From the NCBI GenBank assembly GCA_963931925.1, contig OZ007581.1, positions 21,696,947 to 21,760,946 on the forward strand: a DNA stretch of 64,000 nucleotides. Direction: 5' to 3'. The stretch comes from Onchidella celtica (Eukaryota > Mollusca > Gastropoda > Systellommatophora > Onchidiidae). The notes beneath the pieces are model-generated. The model saw nothing but the letters and a program-made list of their open reading frames with translations. It was not told where the DNA came from and searched no databases. A program made the translations under genes and the position numbers. Shown piece by piece: positions 13,501-28,310 of this stretch. Numbering within the stretch: position 1 is the first letter of the stretch; every line of letters begins with the position of its first letter.

Positions 13501-14264
13501 GTACATGATTTTAAAAAAAAAAAGGCTTTTGACTTCAGAATAGGCTATGCGAAGAGCCAATATATTATCTCCATGGTCTATGTCAACCTGAAAGAGGTGC
13601 GTAAAATGGGGACAGGAATGAGATTCAGTGTGTTTAGTTCTGGGTAATTCCAGAGCAAACTTGGAAATCGGTTTCATTTTCCGTGGACTGCGATAATAGT
13701 CAGAGTCACACAACCCGGTTTTGATATTTTAAAGACTGGGCTGTTTTTGAAGTTTTAATTGTCTATATAAACATCTTTAGTGAAACTAATTCAGTTTTCT
13801 TTAATCCGAGAAGGGTAGCATAAAATGGACCACCCATATTAACAATGAAATTTAATTTTCTTGATAATATTTGAACTGAATCAGCTTACTAGAAATAGGT
13901 GTCATTTCAAGAAGCCTAGAATAAAATGTAAGGGCTTCATTAAGGATAATCTTTTTCGGGCGCCAACTGTGTCAAACTTTAATATGAACAGATAGAAACA
14001 AAACCCAGTTTAGTTACCCTTAAAAAAAAAAAATCGGATAGCAATATAAGACTCCTGGGTGTGTATGACAAAGAAATGACGTGGAAAATTAATCATCACC
14101 TGAATTTTTTAGATATATTGGATGCGTAACTTTTCGCCATTTGAGCTTATTGTGTTAAGCGTATTGAACAGCTATTGATTTTAAAAATACACACACAAAA
14201 AAGTCAACAACAAGAGGAAAAAAGAGAGAAAAATCGTATAATGAAGATTTAACAATACTGCACA
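10594..14264. other. Non-coding stretch with homopolymer and (TAAA)n tracts
   Basis: No gene seen. Notable tracts are a 13-base C run at 10,925-10,937, a 14-base G run at 12,198-12,211 and (TAAA)n at about 12,799-12,818. Confidence 0.55.
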
Positions 14265-14501
14265 TCATCTCCTCTTGCTGTGTGCAGAGATCGGACGTTT
14301 TCTTGCACCGATTAAGATGGACGTTGTCGCATGGAATACTCTTATTTGCTTGATACATTTTTCATCATCTCCAGAGATTCTAGCATTAGCTTCCACTTCT
14401 GTGACAAAATCCCTTGCAGCTGCAATTTTAATGTGATCATTAAGCTTAACACTAGGCTGTGCGACAAAGTCTAATGGAGCCGGCCATTTGTTTTCCTGCA
14501 T
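14265..14501 (-). other. Unrecognised ATG-initiated frame of 78 codons
   Basis: The frame starts with a true ATG and ends in TGA. The peptide is mixed in composition, with charged and hydrophobic residues alternating in its middle third as in a helix, and it has no simple-repeat bias. I do not recognise it. There are no neighbouring exons, no clear splice signals and no related open frame beside it. It could be a small gene, one exon, or chance. Listed because it is one of the few non-repetitive ATG frames in the gene-poor half. Confidence 0.12.
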
Positions 14502-17500
14502 TGCTTATTGTGGAAAGCCGTTCAGGGTGTTAAAAAGCGCCCATCTCATTCCCTCTCCTTCCCCCCGTTCTCTCGCTAAAACTTGCATACACAATACTTT
14601 AAGTTATGAGTGCGAAAATGGTACTTTTAGGAATAAGTGAAGTAAATACTAAACAATGTAATGAAAATTTATGTATGTTATGTTTCTGTAACCAAGTTTG
14701 AGTACAACTTTTAAAGTAATACTTCGGTGAATTATGGCTCTACGTCTTCAAAATGTTATATTTCTGCTCGGAAAATGATAGTTTAGGATAGAAAACGATT
14801 ATTTTGGCAACAAAAGTTTTTTTTAAAAGTTATCATGGTCTTGTATCACAGATGGATGACACACTTTCAATGAGGCTAATTAGCATGAAGTTTCTAATGT
14901 TATATTAATGAATTCTACTCTTATCCCTGAAGTTAACTTCTAATTTGATCCAAAACCTAAAGGTATTCGAAAAACTGATCACCAGTTTCGATACCACCAC
15001 CAAACTGAAAAAGATAAGCATGTGCAATCTGTAAAGAAATTAACTGGCCAAAATTTGAGCCCGTCAGACCATAAGAATCACTGGGTCTAATGCGTGCTGG
15101 ATCGCGATACTGAACAGTATATCTCACACATGAAGTAGGAACTGGCCTCCATTTTCGAGGCTTGATGGGCCTGGCATGGAATTATTTCAAAATACTCCTC
15201 GAGTGATTGCCCATCAATCATGAAATTAAACTGGCTGTTTTCGATCGTTCATGCTTACAAATTTACATAATTATGTACATAAAATCGATGCAGATAGAAG
15301 CGATCAGAGCTTGTCACGTTCATGAAAACAATTATTAAAACAGTCTAGAGTGTGCATATTGAGATAAATGGTATAATATCAAGCACTCTCCCTCCTCCCA
15401 CAAAATGTATATACTTGAAATTATATTATGTTAAGCAAAGCCACGCCTGAGGTACAAACAACAAGAAAAAATTACAATGATTTCAAAGAATGAAGAATAA
15501 AAGAAATTATACAAGCTTTTTGCTAATAATCCTTTAAATATCGTTTTACTATTATCATTATTTTTACTAGTCATTTGTTTTATTTTCATAATCTTCTCTT
15601 TTTTCATAACAGACCAAGCTAATTCATGGTGGTTTAAGGGTTTGAAAAGCATGTCAGTTTCCATTAAAAAAAAAAAAAAAGAAACAAAAAAACTCAGCGA
15701 CTAGATTTACTGGTCGATATTTGCATTAAGATTCACAGTGCTGCCACGACACTGGTATTTTGTGAAAGAGACATTCTTTATTGTTACAGCGGTTGCTTAA
15801 AATGAATCTGGGATGGCAGTAGCTGCAACGGATGTTCGGTGAAATAAAATTGCCCTGCTGTTTGTCATGAAAACTAGGAGAAGTTTCATATTCCCCAAAT
15901 GGTGTGCTTTGCAATATATTTTGGTGTTGAACTGGCATGAATTAGTGTGGTCGCGTTTTAGGCATTAACACTTTTAGACTACCATCTCTGTCTCTCCAAT
16001 TTGGAGGGTCACGAAGTGTTTGCTGTTTTTGAGCAAATGACATAACAGAGAGGGTTGGTTCAAAACCAAGCCTAGTCCACCTGGACTCCAAAACAAACGG
16101 CATCATTGTGCGTAAAGATCAGCGAGTATACTGTCTTCTGTGAAAATCACATTAATCCAAGATTGTTATTATAATTATATTATAGTCTGGCACTCTGAAG
16201 AGGCTGAAGTTTTCAGGGTCATAATTATCACATACACAAAAAAACACTTTTTGTTTAATTTGTACGATGATTTAGCTTTTTAGGATCTAGTGGCGGTTCT
16301 GGAATCTAATATCTCATGTCGCTTGTTGCTCGAAGCCTATCTAAGTTTTAGACCATTTATTTGTCCCCGAAGCATTTTCACAGACATTCATAAACAGTAG
16401 TGAATTATTGCCTGATGTCCCAAATTGCCCGACGCCATTGCAGCAGGTGGGGGAGAGGCGGATGTATGATATTTCTAAGCGGCTGCAAATGACAGAAAAG
16501 CTGACAATTTGACAACCAAATATTTGCAGACCGCCCTTGATCGAGATGCCAAAATGGTAGTCAAAACCGGAGTTACATTGACTTGGAAGTGACCCTTAAT
16601 TGATCAAGATGCTTCTTACAAACTCGTTCCTAACCAGTTCAGTTCATCTGTCCGCCAAAACTGTTGGCGTTAATAAGAATAGGTGCTGAAGCCATTGGGT
16701 GAAACAAAAAGGAAAAAAATCGAACGACTGGAAAACAAATAAGTGAAGACCTTTATCAATATCTATATTTATTTTCAGAGAAAAAATTTGCGGTGGAAAG
16801 ATGATCAGGTAAGTATTGATCCCATAAAGTCTTCTTTGGAGTATGCAAAATGAAGTTTTATGACAAAAGTCTAAGCGAGAAAGAAAATTAGAGGGTGCCG
16901 TTGGAGGCAGTAGAAACCTATGAGAGAACAGAACTCTCAAAGACATTAAACATAACATTCTGTCAACTGATTAAGTCAAATGTTCTGTGTTTACCTCTTG
17001 TATACGTCCGTGCATAAAAGCTCTGAGTTGAACGTATAGCTTTAATGATACTTGGTGTTACCTAGTGCAATATGATGTCAAGTTTTATAACGATCAAATG
17101 CCTTCAGCAAATTCAGGTAAAACAAATTACATTGGTGAAAACGTGTACAAATCAATAGGGAAAACCAAATTTATTATGCATCATGACAACCCCTCAGGCA
17201 TTGAAGTCAACAATACTGTGGAAAGGAAACTTTTCCCTTGGGCTTTCATTGTCTCCACTCTTGACACAACAAGAAACAAGACAGAAAGGAAAAACGTCGT
17301 CGGCAAGAAAATGAAACTAATATCCTCTCACGAGCCAGCTTGAAAAGAAAGACAACAAGCAGCACAAAAACTTGGTAAGCTGGAATCATCTATATTAATG
17401 AAAAGAAATTTCCGTTCGTTTCTTCCTTTCCGTTACGCTGAATGCTCTGGACTAGATAATCAGAGGGCCAGTGTAACTAGAATCCCCAATGACTTCAACG

Positions 17501-17833
17501 CAACTGAATCATGAAGTAATTTGCACTTAAATTAAGAAACTGACCACAAAAAAAGGTGTTGCTTTGTTTGCTTTCGGTTTGTCCCTTGCTTTGGGTAAGG
17601 AATGTGCTTTTCACATCTCGTCTGGCCCAAATGCAGGGTTAAAATTGTATGCCAAGGTAGGAGAAATGCTCTTCTAGGCAAATATGCTTGTTAGGTCACG
17701 GTTTAGCCAGTTTTAATGCCACATTGTTTGTTGTTGTGGGTGTTGAGGTGTTTTCTATGAAATAATCGATTTACTGTTTAGTAATCCACTGGAATGAGCC
17801 CCTGTGTCTTTCATTAAATTAATGTCTGGAACT
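14502..17833. other. Non-coding stretch
   Basis: No gene or element supported. An A-rich run lies near 15,665-15,681. A 104-codon frame on the minus strand near 16,644-16,958 is rich in Phe and Leu from T-rich DNA and is not convincing. Confidence 0.5.
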
Positions 17834-18172
17834 ACGGCTGTTGTGATTTGAACAATCACAAATTAGGCAGGCGCATTATAAAGTATTTCACGGGATCAGT
17901 TTAGGGGTGAAATAAACCAAGGCTGGTGTAGGTGCCAGACTGCTGGCTCGCCACCCATAAATTATGCATCACACTAATACACTAGGCATTGCCCACACCG
18001 CAAACCGACCAAGGCTGGTGTAGGCGCCAGACTGTTTCACCGCTAAACTGATTCCGTGGAATACTTTATAACCGCCTGTTTAATTTGAGAATGTTTAAAT
18101 CACTACAGCCATATGGGCGGTGAGTCACCAGTCTGGCGCCTACACCACCGTTGGTCTGTTTCACCTCTTATG
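17834..18172. mobile_element. Composite of two short inverted-repeat elements (MITE-like)
   Basis: Two arms of about 78 bp, 17,834-17,912 and 18,035-18,112, are diverged reverse complements that share the block TATAAAGTATTYCACGGRATCAG. Inside and beside them is a second family. The string CCAAGGCTGGTGTAGG followed by YGCCAGACTG occurs directly near 17,917 and 18,009, and inverted near 18,130-18,160. Its body, including TATGCATCACACTA, recurs in the element at 48,783-48,930. I read this as one foldback element interrupted by or fused to another. No protein is encoded. Confidence 0.8.
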
Positions 18173-21100
18173 GTGACAAGCAAATGCCTCTATTGCCAAG
18201 GAGAGAGGGTTGGAGGATAAGGGGGGGGGGGGGTAAACGGGTGTTATGTGCCATAACTGCACCCCCTAATAATCGTGCCGGTTATTATCGAAAAAATAAT
18301 CCTTGCCTGACTACTAGTCAAGTTTCATTATCACGAATGTTACGGAGGTTAACCCGAGACAATAGTGCTGGAGGAGGGATGGGGAGTTATGGAATAGGAG
18401 AAGGTAAAGCGTACACAATTTTAAAGTGTTCACAGTTGCATTAAATTTCGCCTAAACCTTTTACTTACAGCAATTCATTAAGCTGAAATTTACTTGACAT
18501 AAGCACGACAGCATGATGTATAAACGTTTGATTGATTTATCGATCCTATCTGTGGGTCAAATATCAAGTTGCTGTTGTTTCTGGGTATTAGACATTGTCA
18601 TCTCTGGGCTTTCACGGAATGGAGGAATTCTAGCTGTGTCTGAAATTGTTTGCTTTAAGTGTCACGCTTGGCAAATGAACTCTAGGAATCTTGACACGCG
18701 TTCAGAGAAACACACATGTTTTAATCATCATACTCTAAAGAAAGTAAGGCCTCCCATGTAATCATGAAAGGCTTTTTAACCACTGAGCTTTAAATTCTAC
18801 AAAATATCACATTACGCATAAAAAGACGCAAAGGTGTACGTGGGCACATTTTAAAAGGTCTTGAAGTTCGCTATATTTTTAATAACTTTCGTCGATTTTG
18901 AGCCACAACAAAGTTGAACAGAAGAAAGTGTTCCGACATTTTGAAAACTGGAAAAGGAGACGCATTTAATCTGAGCAGAATTAAAAAATATGACAGGAAA
19001 TTTCGTTCTGCGCCTATACACTGGTGATCGAAACTCAGTAAGGTCTATGTTTTCCTCAAGTCCATGGGCCAACTAGTAGGAACAAAGAACGCAAGCATCT
19101 GGAGCAAAAACATGAACAAAGCCTGCCATATTGAACATAAAAGCCTTTATAGGAAAACAAGTACACAACTTTAGCAACCAGCCACTAAGACAACATCACA
19201 CACACACCACGCACACAGACAGATAGGGAAGAAATGGGAGAGAATTCAGATTCGTTACAGTCTGTCGCGCCCGATGGGGACAAAGACTGGACACACTCAG
19301 ATTTAGTGCAATGGTCCATTATACAGTAGCGACACATAGTTGAAAATGAGAATGTGCTGCAATGCAACACGAGAAGGGTAAGAGGTAAGAATGATAATGT
19401 AAAGTCACTCATAGCGGACCAGCAAATCAAAACACAGTTTACACTGCAATGGATTTTTGTAAATATGGTGATCCTGTTAAAATATATAATAGCGTTTCTC
19501 TAAAAATTTGCGCCGCAGTTGAGAAATGCGGATGGGAGTGAACATAATATTTCTCTGTCCAGGGTACGGTCTCGAGCTTCACGTGTACACTGGCTGAGCT
19601 TTAAACTGCTGCCGTGACTCTTGAGTGCCCTGCTACTTATTGTCTGTGCTACAAGACAAAGCTTTGAACCTCCCAAGACACCAGTTTTCGTGGACTCGCC
19701 GGTTTGCAAAGCGAAGTGCAACACCGTACTTGTTTCCCGTGCAATGGCTATAGCCTACAGTGAATGTTAAACGTGATGACCACATAGTAGCCTGACTAGA
19801 CTATGGTCAACACCATATTCTCAGCCGTGTTCGTCTTTTTTTGTTTGGAGTTATTTCGCTGTTATATATAACAGGGAGAGTTGTTTTTATTTATTAACAT
19901 ACTGGAAAAAGTGAAAAGAAAATAGGCTTTGGCATAAAATTAATAGTGATCACATCGGAAGTGATCAAATGTATTGAGATTTTGTGGTACTGGGCAGGCT
20001 GGGTTTTTCTGGAGCACATTATAGATCAGTTACTTATTGAGCAGTGACAGACAGTCTTCATACAACGTTTTCTTCAGTCCAGTCTGAACGACAATAAAAT
20101 ACTATAAGATATTACACTGTTTGGGGTTATAATCTTCTTCACTCTCCAGCTTTCTCTTTTCCCATCCTCTTTCTGACTCTCTAATCTTTCCGTTCTCCAC
20201 AACGCAATCTCCATATCACGGCAACTGTCTTTCTTGCTGTCCGTCACTCCTTCTCTCTCCTTATTTCCTTATTGATTTTTCCTGTGTCTTTCTTCGTTTC
20301 ACCAATCCTTCCTTTATCCCCTCTGTTCTCTTTCTTTCACGCCTTCCTATCTAGACTGGTTCCCGAGGAGACTTACTAATTTCGGTTACATTTGCATTCC
20401 TCTAGGATTGATTTGTCAACATGCATTCACAACAGTATGTATACCAACGATATCTTCTTGCTTAGCGCTGAAATTGCCTCTGGAGGAGGCGCATATATAT
20501 ACTTCCACTTTACCTCTTGCTCTTCTGAAGCTGGCGTCAAGACTCCGTTTTGGAAATGCAAATACACACTTCTGTTTCAGGAGCAACTCCAAAACCTTAG
20601 CTGCAAAAGATTACAGTCAGAAAGATTTCATATACATTATCTTGAAGCCTTCCTATTATGATGAAGGAGATACACATGCAACTTTGAAATATTAAAGTTC
20701 TTCAAGCTCAATGATGTCAAGCATTGCTCTAACATCAAAGTTTTCCTTTCAGAAAATCGTTTAACTTAAGAATCGGTCACTGTGGGTGTGGCATAAGTCA
20801 GTTACCTTAAACAGCATTCAGAACAGGGAAAGTAATAAAATTTGTGCATCCAGTATTTTTTTCATAATTGTAATGACCAGTACATCATTTGTCTCTGAGA
20901 TAATAGGATTTAAAACCACCGCGTACCACACATTGTTGTCAAAAATGAATCATGACATACTGTTTTGACCAACAGACCATAGTGGGTGTACTCACTGTGG
21001 AGAAGAACGAAAACATTAGACCTGCTTTTGGCCATATCGGCGTCTTCTATTCGATTCCAGCTAACGAATGTTTCATAACTCCTTGGTTCAAATCCTATCG

Positions 21101-21544
21101 CACGGAAGGAGTGAGAGAGAACGACAACTTGCTATTTTTGATGGGATGCGTGGCAAGGGGCAGCAGACACTGTGTCATGTCTGTGTTTGAAGTTCTTCAT
21201 TACAAAGTTGCTAACTGAGAAGATGGCGTCATAAGAGCGAAGGAGGATAGAGGAATGGCGTATTTCTTACGTAGATCTACTGGTAACTACATCGTGTCGA
21301 CGTCAGTTTGATGTACTGAATCCGCCCCTGGCTACGGCGAAAGGGGCCATTACCCAATTTTTTTTGCCCATGTATAGGTGTGCCACGTGACAGGAAGGAC
21401 TAACGTTGAAGGATTTCATGAGTAACTGACTGACTGACATTCCGCCTTTTATTTTCATTGTTACATATTTGTTTACCACTAAATGTTCACATTGAAGAAC
21501 ATAGCAATATTTAACATCATGTTCTCTTTCATTTTGGATTAATT
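18173..21544. other. Non-coding stretch
   Basis: No gene seen. There is a 13-base G run at 18,221-18,233. A GGTTCAAATCC string at about 21,085-21,095 resembles a tRNA B box but has no matching stems or A box. Confidence 0.5.
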
Positions 21545-21602
21545 TCCCCTCCTTCTCCTCCTCCTCCTCTCTCTCTCTCTCTCTTTCTCTTTCTCTCTCT
21601 GT
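21545..21602. repeat. (TCC)n/(CT)n low-complexity tract
   Basis: TCC units grade into CT units with TTT interruptions. A short CG/CA-rich patch follows near 21,784-21,811. Confidence 0.93.
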
Positions 21603-23079
21603 CGGATTGGCCATCCCATAAAAAAAACGTAACCTCTCTGCGTAGAATATATATTTCGTTGGGAAGCGGCATTTAAATGAGATAATGGAAAGTTGACACC
21701 ATGTCCAGGCGAGACTTTCCAGCTGGGCAACATCCTCCTGCAGCCATTGCACGGCTATTTCATCCAGAAATTATACCCAGACACGGGCGCGCACACACGC
21801 ACACACACTCAGAGGAAGTCGAGTTATTTGTAACCAGTGTTAAGTCATGAGAGACAAGCATGGGGAAAAACTGTCGAGCTTGCTGTCCGCAGTTTAGAAA
21901 GGACATTACAGTTTCTTCGTTAATATTTAATGGTTTGGTCTGTTACATCAGCAATTGGCAGGACAAATAGTGGACAGAAACCAGCAAATAATCTCTTGAG
22001 GCTAACGTTTGTTTCTTATCGCAGGAGTCTAGAGTAATGGGGACTTTAGTAGAGCAAGGGATGGATGGCGATAAAGATGAAAATAAGAAATGTGATGGTA
22101 TAGATACATTTTAAAAAAGATGGGATGATTATCATTATGATTTCAACTTCCTGCCGGTTTTAGAAATGCCATGTCAAATATGATGGAAACCTGGAAGTCA
22201 CCGGTTCCAAGTTGCAAGTTGCAAGTACTTCTTTCTCTCTGTCCGTCTGCCTGTCTCTCTCTCGGCATGATCCTCCAGCTAAGATACCTTTTCTACACGC
22301 ACTTTTTGCTATTTTAAAGTAAAAGAGGAAAAGCCCTTATGCCATGAATTCAGACATAACATTAAAAAGACATGACAATACAAGGGGAAAAAATTGAAAA
22401 ATAGACAATTTCCCAAATGTCATTGCTTGGCTTCAATTTCACCAGTAATCTGTGTTTGTTTAAGTTATTGATTTTTAGACTGGATTTCATACCACTAAAC
22501 CCATACGATTTCACACGTATTTCATTCAATGGGTTTGGTTACTGACATGAAAAAAGTTGTGGAAAAAAAAGAAGCAAAGGAAAAAAAGAACATTGAACAC
22601 TCTTCATAATCATCGATATACACGAAAACGTCAATATGCTGTGAAATAGAGGCCGGGCGTGAAGATTAAGTTTCCCTCTAAACCGTGTGTTAGTGATGTT
22701 GTCTCAAGCAACAAGGTCGTTATACTTTACAATAACCTTCTCTTTATCCAAACAGTGCTGTCTTTTCTTTTCTTTGTTCTCATCCTTACTTGTAGTTTTC
22801 GTTCACAGTCTCTATTCTGTTCTCCCGTCATGATCCGCTGAGACTCAGGCGATAATAGAGACCAGTGTTTGCTTTGGCCACCAATGACATGTTTGCTGGA
22901 TAATGACTAGCACTAATTAAAATCGTCCTGGCTGGAATTGTCATGAATTCTAATGTCTTTCAATGTGGATTAAATTTCACTCTTCTATCTGCGGGTTCTA
23001 AATAACTAACAGAGACAGTGTTTGTATGTGTTTATTATGCCTTTGTATGTGGGCGTGAATATGTGTATAAGGACAACAA

Positions 23080-23080
<1 letters not shown>
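21603..23080. other. Non-coding stretch
   Basis: Nothing supported beyond a C/T-rich patch near 22,229-22,264. Confidence 0.5.

Positions 23081-23147
<67 letters not shown>
23081..23147. repeat. (GA)n microsatellite, about 33 units
   Basis: The longest pure GA run in the window. The frame through it encodes only alternating Arg and Glu. Confidence 0.98.
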
Positions 23148-23150
<3 letters not shown>

Positions 23151-25508
23151 AATTTACCTCACCGGCTTAAGTTAGGGGAAAGCAAAAATTCAAATGGGAA
23201 AGAAATTAGAAAACACAACAAAAAATGAAAATTTTGTCTCCACAGTGTTTTCATGAGAACACATCAATATGGATGTTGACACTTAAAATAGACTTCATGC
23301 CTTCATGCCTAATATTCCTCATCTCTATGAGATACCTGGGAATATAACGATTCATCTCATCGTGACACTTTCCTACTGCATAATCACAACAGTTATATTC
23401 AGTGACTATTAGCGGCAGTCTTTCCTTCAACTATATCTTACCTTTTGCCCAAATACGACAATTATCAAGGTTATTCCGTTGTTTACGTGACTGGAAGTAT
23501 TCGTTGTGTAAGCCTAGAGTTGATATTATCATACATCAACACTCGCGGTACTACACCACCTCACCTTTGCCGGGCTGAAATTCTATCATGAGAGCAGCGA
23601 AATCCTGCAAATTATTATGTAATCGAAAGTGATTTTAGTTAAGTACGTCAGACTCCTGTTGAATAGGCCAGTTACATTAATCACGATAAGTATCTATAAT
23701 ATATCCACAGTCAAAAAAGAAATACTTTTTAGAGTATATTATTAGTACTAACTTGCAGTGTCTGAGGGGTTTCTCCAGGACCATGATAATTTTAACATGC
23801 CAGCTTACTGTTGCGACGCGTCGTCTAAGTTCAGCGCAAAGAAGAATATAATATAATTTCCCTTCATGGCTGTTTATAAACTCATTAAGCTATAATATGG
23901 ATATGCATGATTTTAATGCAATAATTATAGATCTTGACAAATAAACTTTGATTTGTTATTAATCAGTGAACGATTGCAAATAAATCTTAATTGTTATTAT
24001 TACATAGACCCACAAAATCTGTCGTCTCGATCATTCGTTCTCCCGGAATGCAATTTGTTGAAATCTCTAGTAGTTACCAGTAGATGAAAACTACTAAACA
24101 CAAGAATCTGCACGGTAAGACATTAACAAAATCACCACAAATGAGTGTATTGGAACAGCCGAAATCTGACTGCTGTTTAAATCTCTTGAACAAAGTACTG
24201 TTGTTTTCCAACGAGTGTCCGACACGCATTTTCCAGCTGATGCTTTCATGTCACGACACTAATGCCATTATTTTATGTGTTCTACAGTAGTTTCCTTTAC
24301 TCTAACTAAGAGTCAACACGATTGATTGAGCGCGGTATTATCTGATAAAAAATGAAACTATGCGATGAACTATTATATTATTATCCTGTAATGAGCTCTT
24401 GTTTATGAATGTGGAGTGGTGAAAAATAACATGACATGCAAGGAATATCGCTATGTCAGCGTCATTTAGTGTAGTAACTGTTGGGCTACAATAGTGAGCG
24501 ACACATTTCTAGTGGTAATATAAAGAGGGATGGTAGCAATTTAAAATGCCGGTCGAGACGGTGATAATTTGCTTTTTAAATGCGGGTTCAAGTGATGAAC
24601 TTTACTGGGAGCTGAGAATTTCTTTCAAGCCAATCAGATAATCTGGATATTTGTTCTTCTGTTCATTTTTACGATGCAGGAGGTGCACATTCCTCCGCAA
24701 TTGATAAAACTGATCCCATCCAAAGGAGCATGAGAGAAAGTTCGTAATTCTGAGCATCAACTCACATAGCGAGCCAAATTAGCATCGGGCGAATGTGTGC
24801 ACACAGAGAATTACCGAGTTCCTATTGAGATAATCACGGGAGATAGACACCAAAATGCCCTCTCCCCCCCAAAAAAAAACCAGTTTCGCAGAGAAGAGTT
24901 ATTTAACTACTCTAGGGCTGAAGTTGGCGGGGAAGCTGTTTTAAGCACATAATATTATTAAATCTTTTATTGTATGCACCTGTGTTTGTATTCTGACACA
25001 ACTCTGTAGGCGAGAGTGGCAGCTTGCAAGAGTTAACCTTACAGTAATTGTAACCAAGAAGACCAGCCCGTCTAGAAATACCTTCTGAAAGCTTTATTTC
25101 TGATGTTTGATGGACCCAGGTCGGCATGAGCGAAGGTTGTGCCATTGTGTCATTGCTGACGGAACAATAGAGCCTAAGATAAATGGAAGAAAGGAGATGA
25201 ATCTGAGAGAGACCACACATCGCATCCACAGTGAAGAAAAGAACATCATAGGTGTTTCACCCATACATAACATGGCAGTGTATGCTAGAAACGTGAACAC
25301 TCATAATATTTTAGAACGGCAAGATAACAGAGGGCCACATTCGAGTGCCTAATCAATTTTCCTTTATTCAATTTATCGCCGGGTTGATGAATATTTCTTT
25401 CCAGTTTGAGTATATTTTTTTAATGTAATGCGTCAATGTGAATGAATAGGCTAGGAATAGTGGAAGAGGGGGACTAGGAGATTTTGAAAGCGAAGTATTC
25501 GACCATGC
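23148..25508. other. Non-coding stretch
   Basis: No recognised gene. Overlapping frames on both strands between about 24,912 and 25,352 exceed 80 codons, but none resembles a known family. Confidence 0.45.
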
Positions 25509-25796
25509 TTAGATGCCAATGCGGTTCAGATGTGTTATAGTAGCAACACAGTCACCATCACTATTTGGTAGCTCATTCTTCGTGACAGCTCCTGTTATCT
25601 TTGCAGTCTCCGTAAGCTCATCTCTAATTGGTATCGCTCCATGAGTTCTGGAGAGGACTACCAATCGTCTCTTTGTGTGCCCATCAATTTTGTCGATGGC
25701 CAGAGCCGGCGAAGAAATGGCAGGGCTGGCGGTTGAACTGAAAGGTGCCGCTGTGATACAACAGGTGACAGCTAGAGCTGGTTGGATCTCCCAACA
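25509..25796 (-). other. 95-codon open frame without ATG, possible dispersed-repeat remnant
   Basis: The minus-strand frame is open from just after a TGA to a TAA and has no initiator ATG. The peptide is Ala/Ser/Pro-rich at first, then mixed, with a run ATITHLNRIGI at its end. The DNA is more GC-rich and less repetitive than its neighbours. A second frame on the same strand is also open over much of the region. I have the impression that this sequence, including what follows the stop, belongs to a multi-copy repeat of invertebrate genomes, but I ran no search. It may be transposon-derived rather than a host exon. Confidence 0.3.
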
Positions 25797-26516
25797 TCAC
25801 ACTGCCGTGGCACTGCAGTGAAGTGGCGACAGCGTGGTTTCCACACTGTCAAGGGCGTGGGGATAAGTGTGTTAGGCAGAGGGGAGACAATAGGGCAATA
25901 AAGCACCACAAACATTTCCCATTTTCTGTCCCTTGTTTGCGTCTGACCTGTCTATTTTTGTTCGTTGGCGTGTATTGTTTCTGAATGAGAAGGCAACAAC
26001 CCCAAACGCCCCCCCCCCCCCCCAAATCACCCGCTCTCCTCTATTTTTATTCGAACATTCGTCCGCCTTTTGGTGCTCCCATGGAATCAATAACTCCACA
26101 TCGGTCAATCAACCAATCTTTCACTTACACACGTTCACTTTCAAGTGAGATGGCGTTTCGTCCTTCACCGCCCGTTCTCCTAGCACGAATGAATTGTCCG
26201 GTTCACTGGGCATAAACAGTAAAATAATACGCGGACAGATTCACATCTTATAAAGGCCTGAGTTGAAAATCCTTGTTGTAGCAAATTTTGCAGCAGGATG
26301 TGCTTAATACAAATCTAGTGGAACAGACACACTGGAAGAATAGCTGCTGAATGTACAGACATAAATAGAGGCAAGGTTAGGCTGAGGAAGATAAAATCAT
26401 ACATACAGTAAAAATATTTTTAAAAAACAAAAACCCACCAGACAGACGACAGGGGTATGGATAGACAAATGGGCCGAGCGGCCGGCAGGCAGATAAATAG
26501 ATAAACAGCCAGATGT
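25797..26516. other. Non-coding stretch with a C run
   Basis: Contains a 15-base C run at 26,009-26,023. No gene supported. Confidence 0.5.
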
Positions 26517-26806
<290 letters not shown>

Positions 26807-27807
26807 CAACATGTTTATGCACTCCACCCGCCTATCCCCACTGGATAGGTGATAAAACCGGTCATTGACTTCAAATATTACGATATTGCTGAATAAAAAC
26901 ATTACGTTGCTTGAAGTGTTTTGTGTGATTGCCATGTTTCACTTGTTGCCAGAGAATTGTGTAACAGCCGCTTGATGGCCTCGATGTCATTAATGATTGA
27001 ATGAAGAATCTTGCCATGACTTACGAGGACAGGGAGAAATGGTGGCTCCACTACTGCCAAAGTCGATGGTAACATCTCAGGACTGATCGACACCAGATAA
27101 CACAGTCCTAAGTACGCACAATGGCATCCAAAATAATACTATTACACTTGGGACTGTCATCGTTTCTTCATTTACTAAGGCCAGCCTTCAATGCAGATAG
27201 TGCAAAAGACAATTAGTGCCGAGTTAGGATGCTATCGATTTTTGGATTCAGTTCCATTTTGAAGGTTGTGTTATTCAAGGGAAGCCAAACTTGAGCGACT
27301 TTGATGTCGATCTACATTGTGTCATGCACTTTGTCAAGACCGTTTGCCTGCAGCAGAAAAATCCCTTAACTGGATGATGTCATGGTACATCTGCTGTGCT
27401 CATTCTTGAAACTCAACAGTGGTATGTGAGAACATAAGATTTAATAAAGATACTTTTCTCAAATACATACTTTTTCACGCTGACAGAAATATAATCTTAT
27501 CATTATCATAGTATATTGCTTCAGTGACTAACGTATTTACCGGCTTGCCAGTAACTAGTTTTGCTGCATTGACAAGGGCTCCATGCGATCAATTATTGTT
27601 TATGTATATTATGTTCGTCAGGTATAGAAACTTGTCAAGAGCTTGTCTACATCAGTATCATGATTGTATCGCTGGTGAAATAGATACAAAAATACCGTTA
27701 ACAACAAACATTTTTTTGGAAATAGCTCGTTCATAATCTAGGCTATAAACGAGTTATAAGAACCGTTCGTATTAGAATACATTTAACGTCTGTAATGACA
27801 TTGTTTC
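26807..27807. other. 1.0 kb spacer between inverted GATA arrays
   Basis: Unique-looking sequence with no gene. It would form the loop if the two arrays paired. Confidence 0.6.

Positions 27808-28310
<503 letters not shown>

Noticed and set aside
21060..21110. tRNA-like B box (GGTTCAAATCC)
   Set aside because: The T-arm stem does not pair, no A box lies at the right distance, and there is no acceptor stem.
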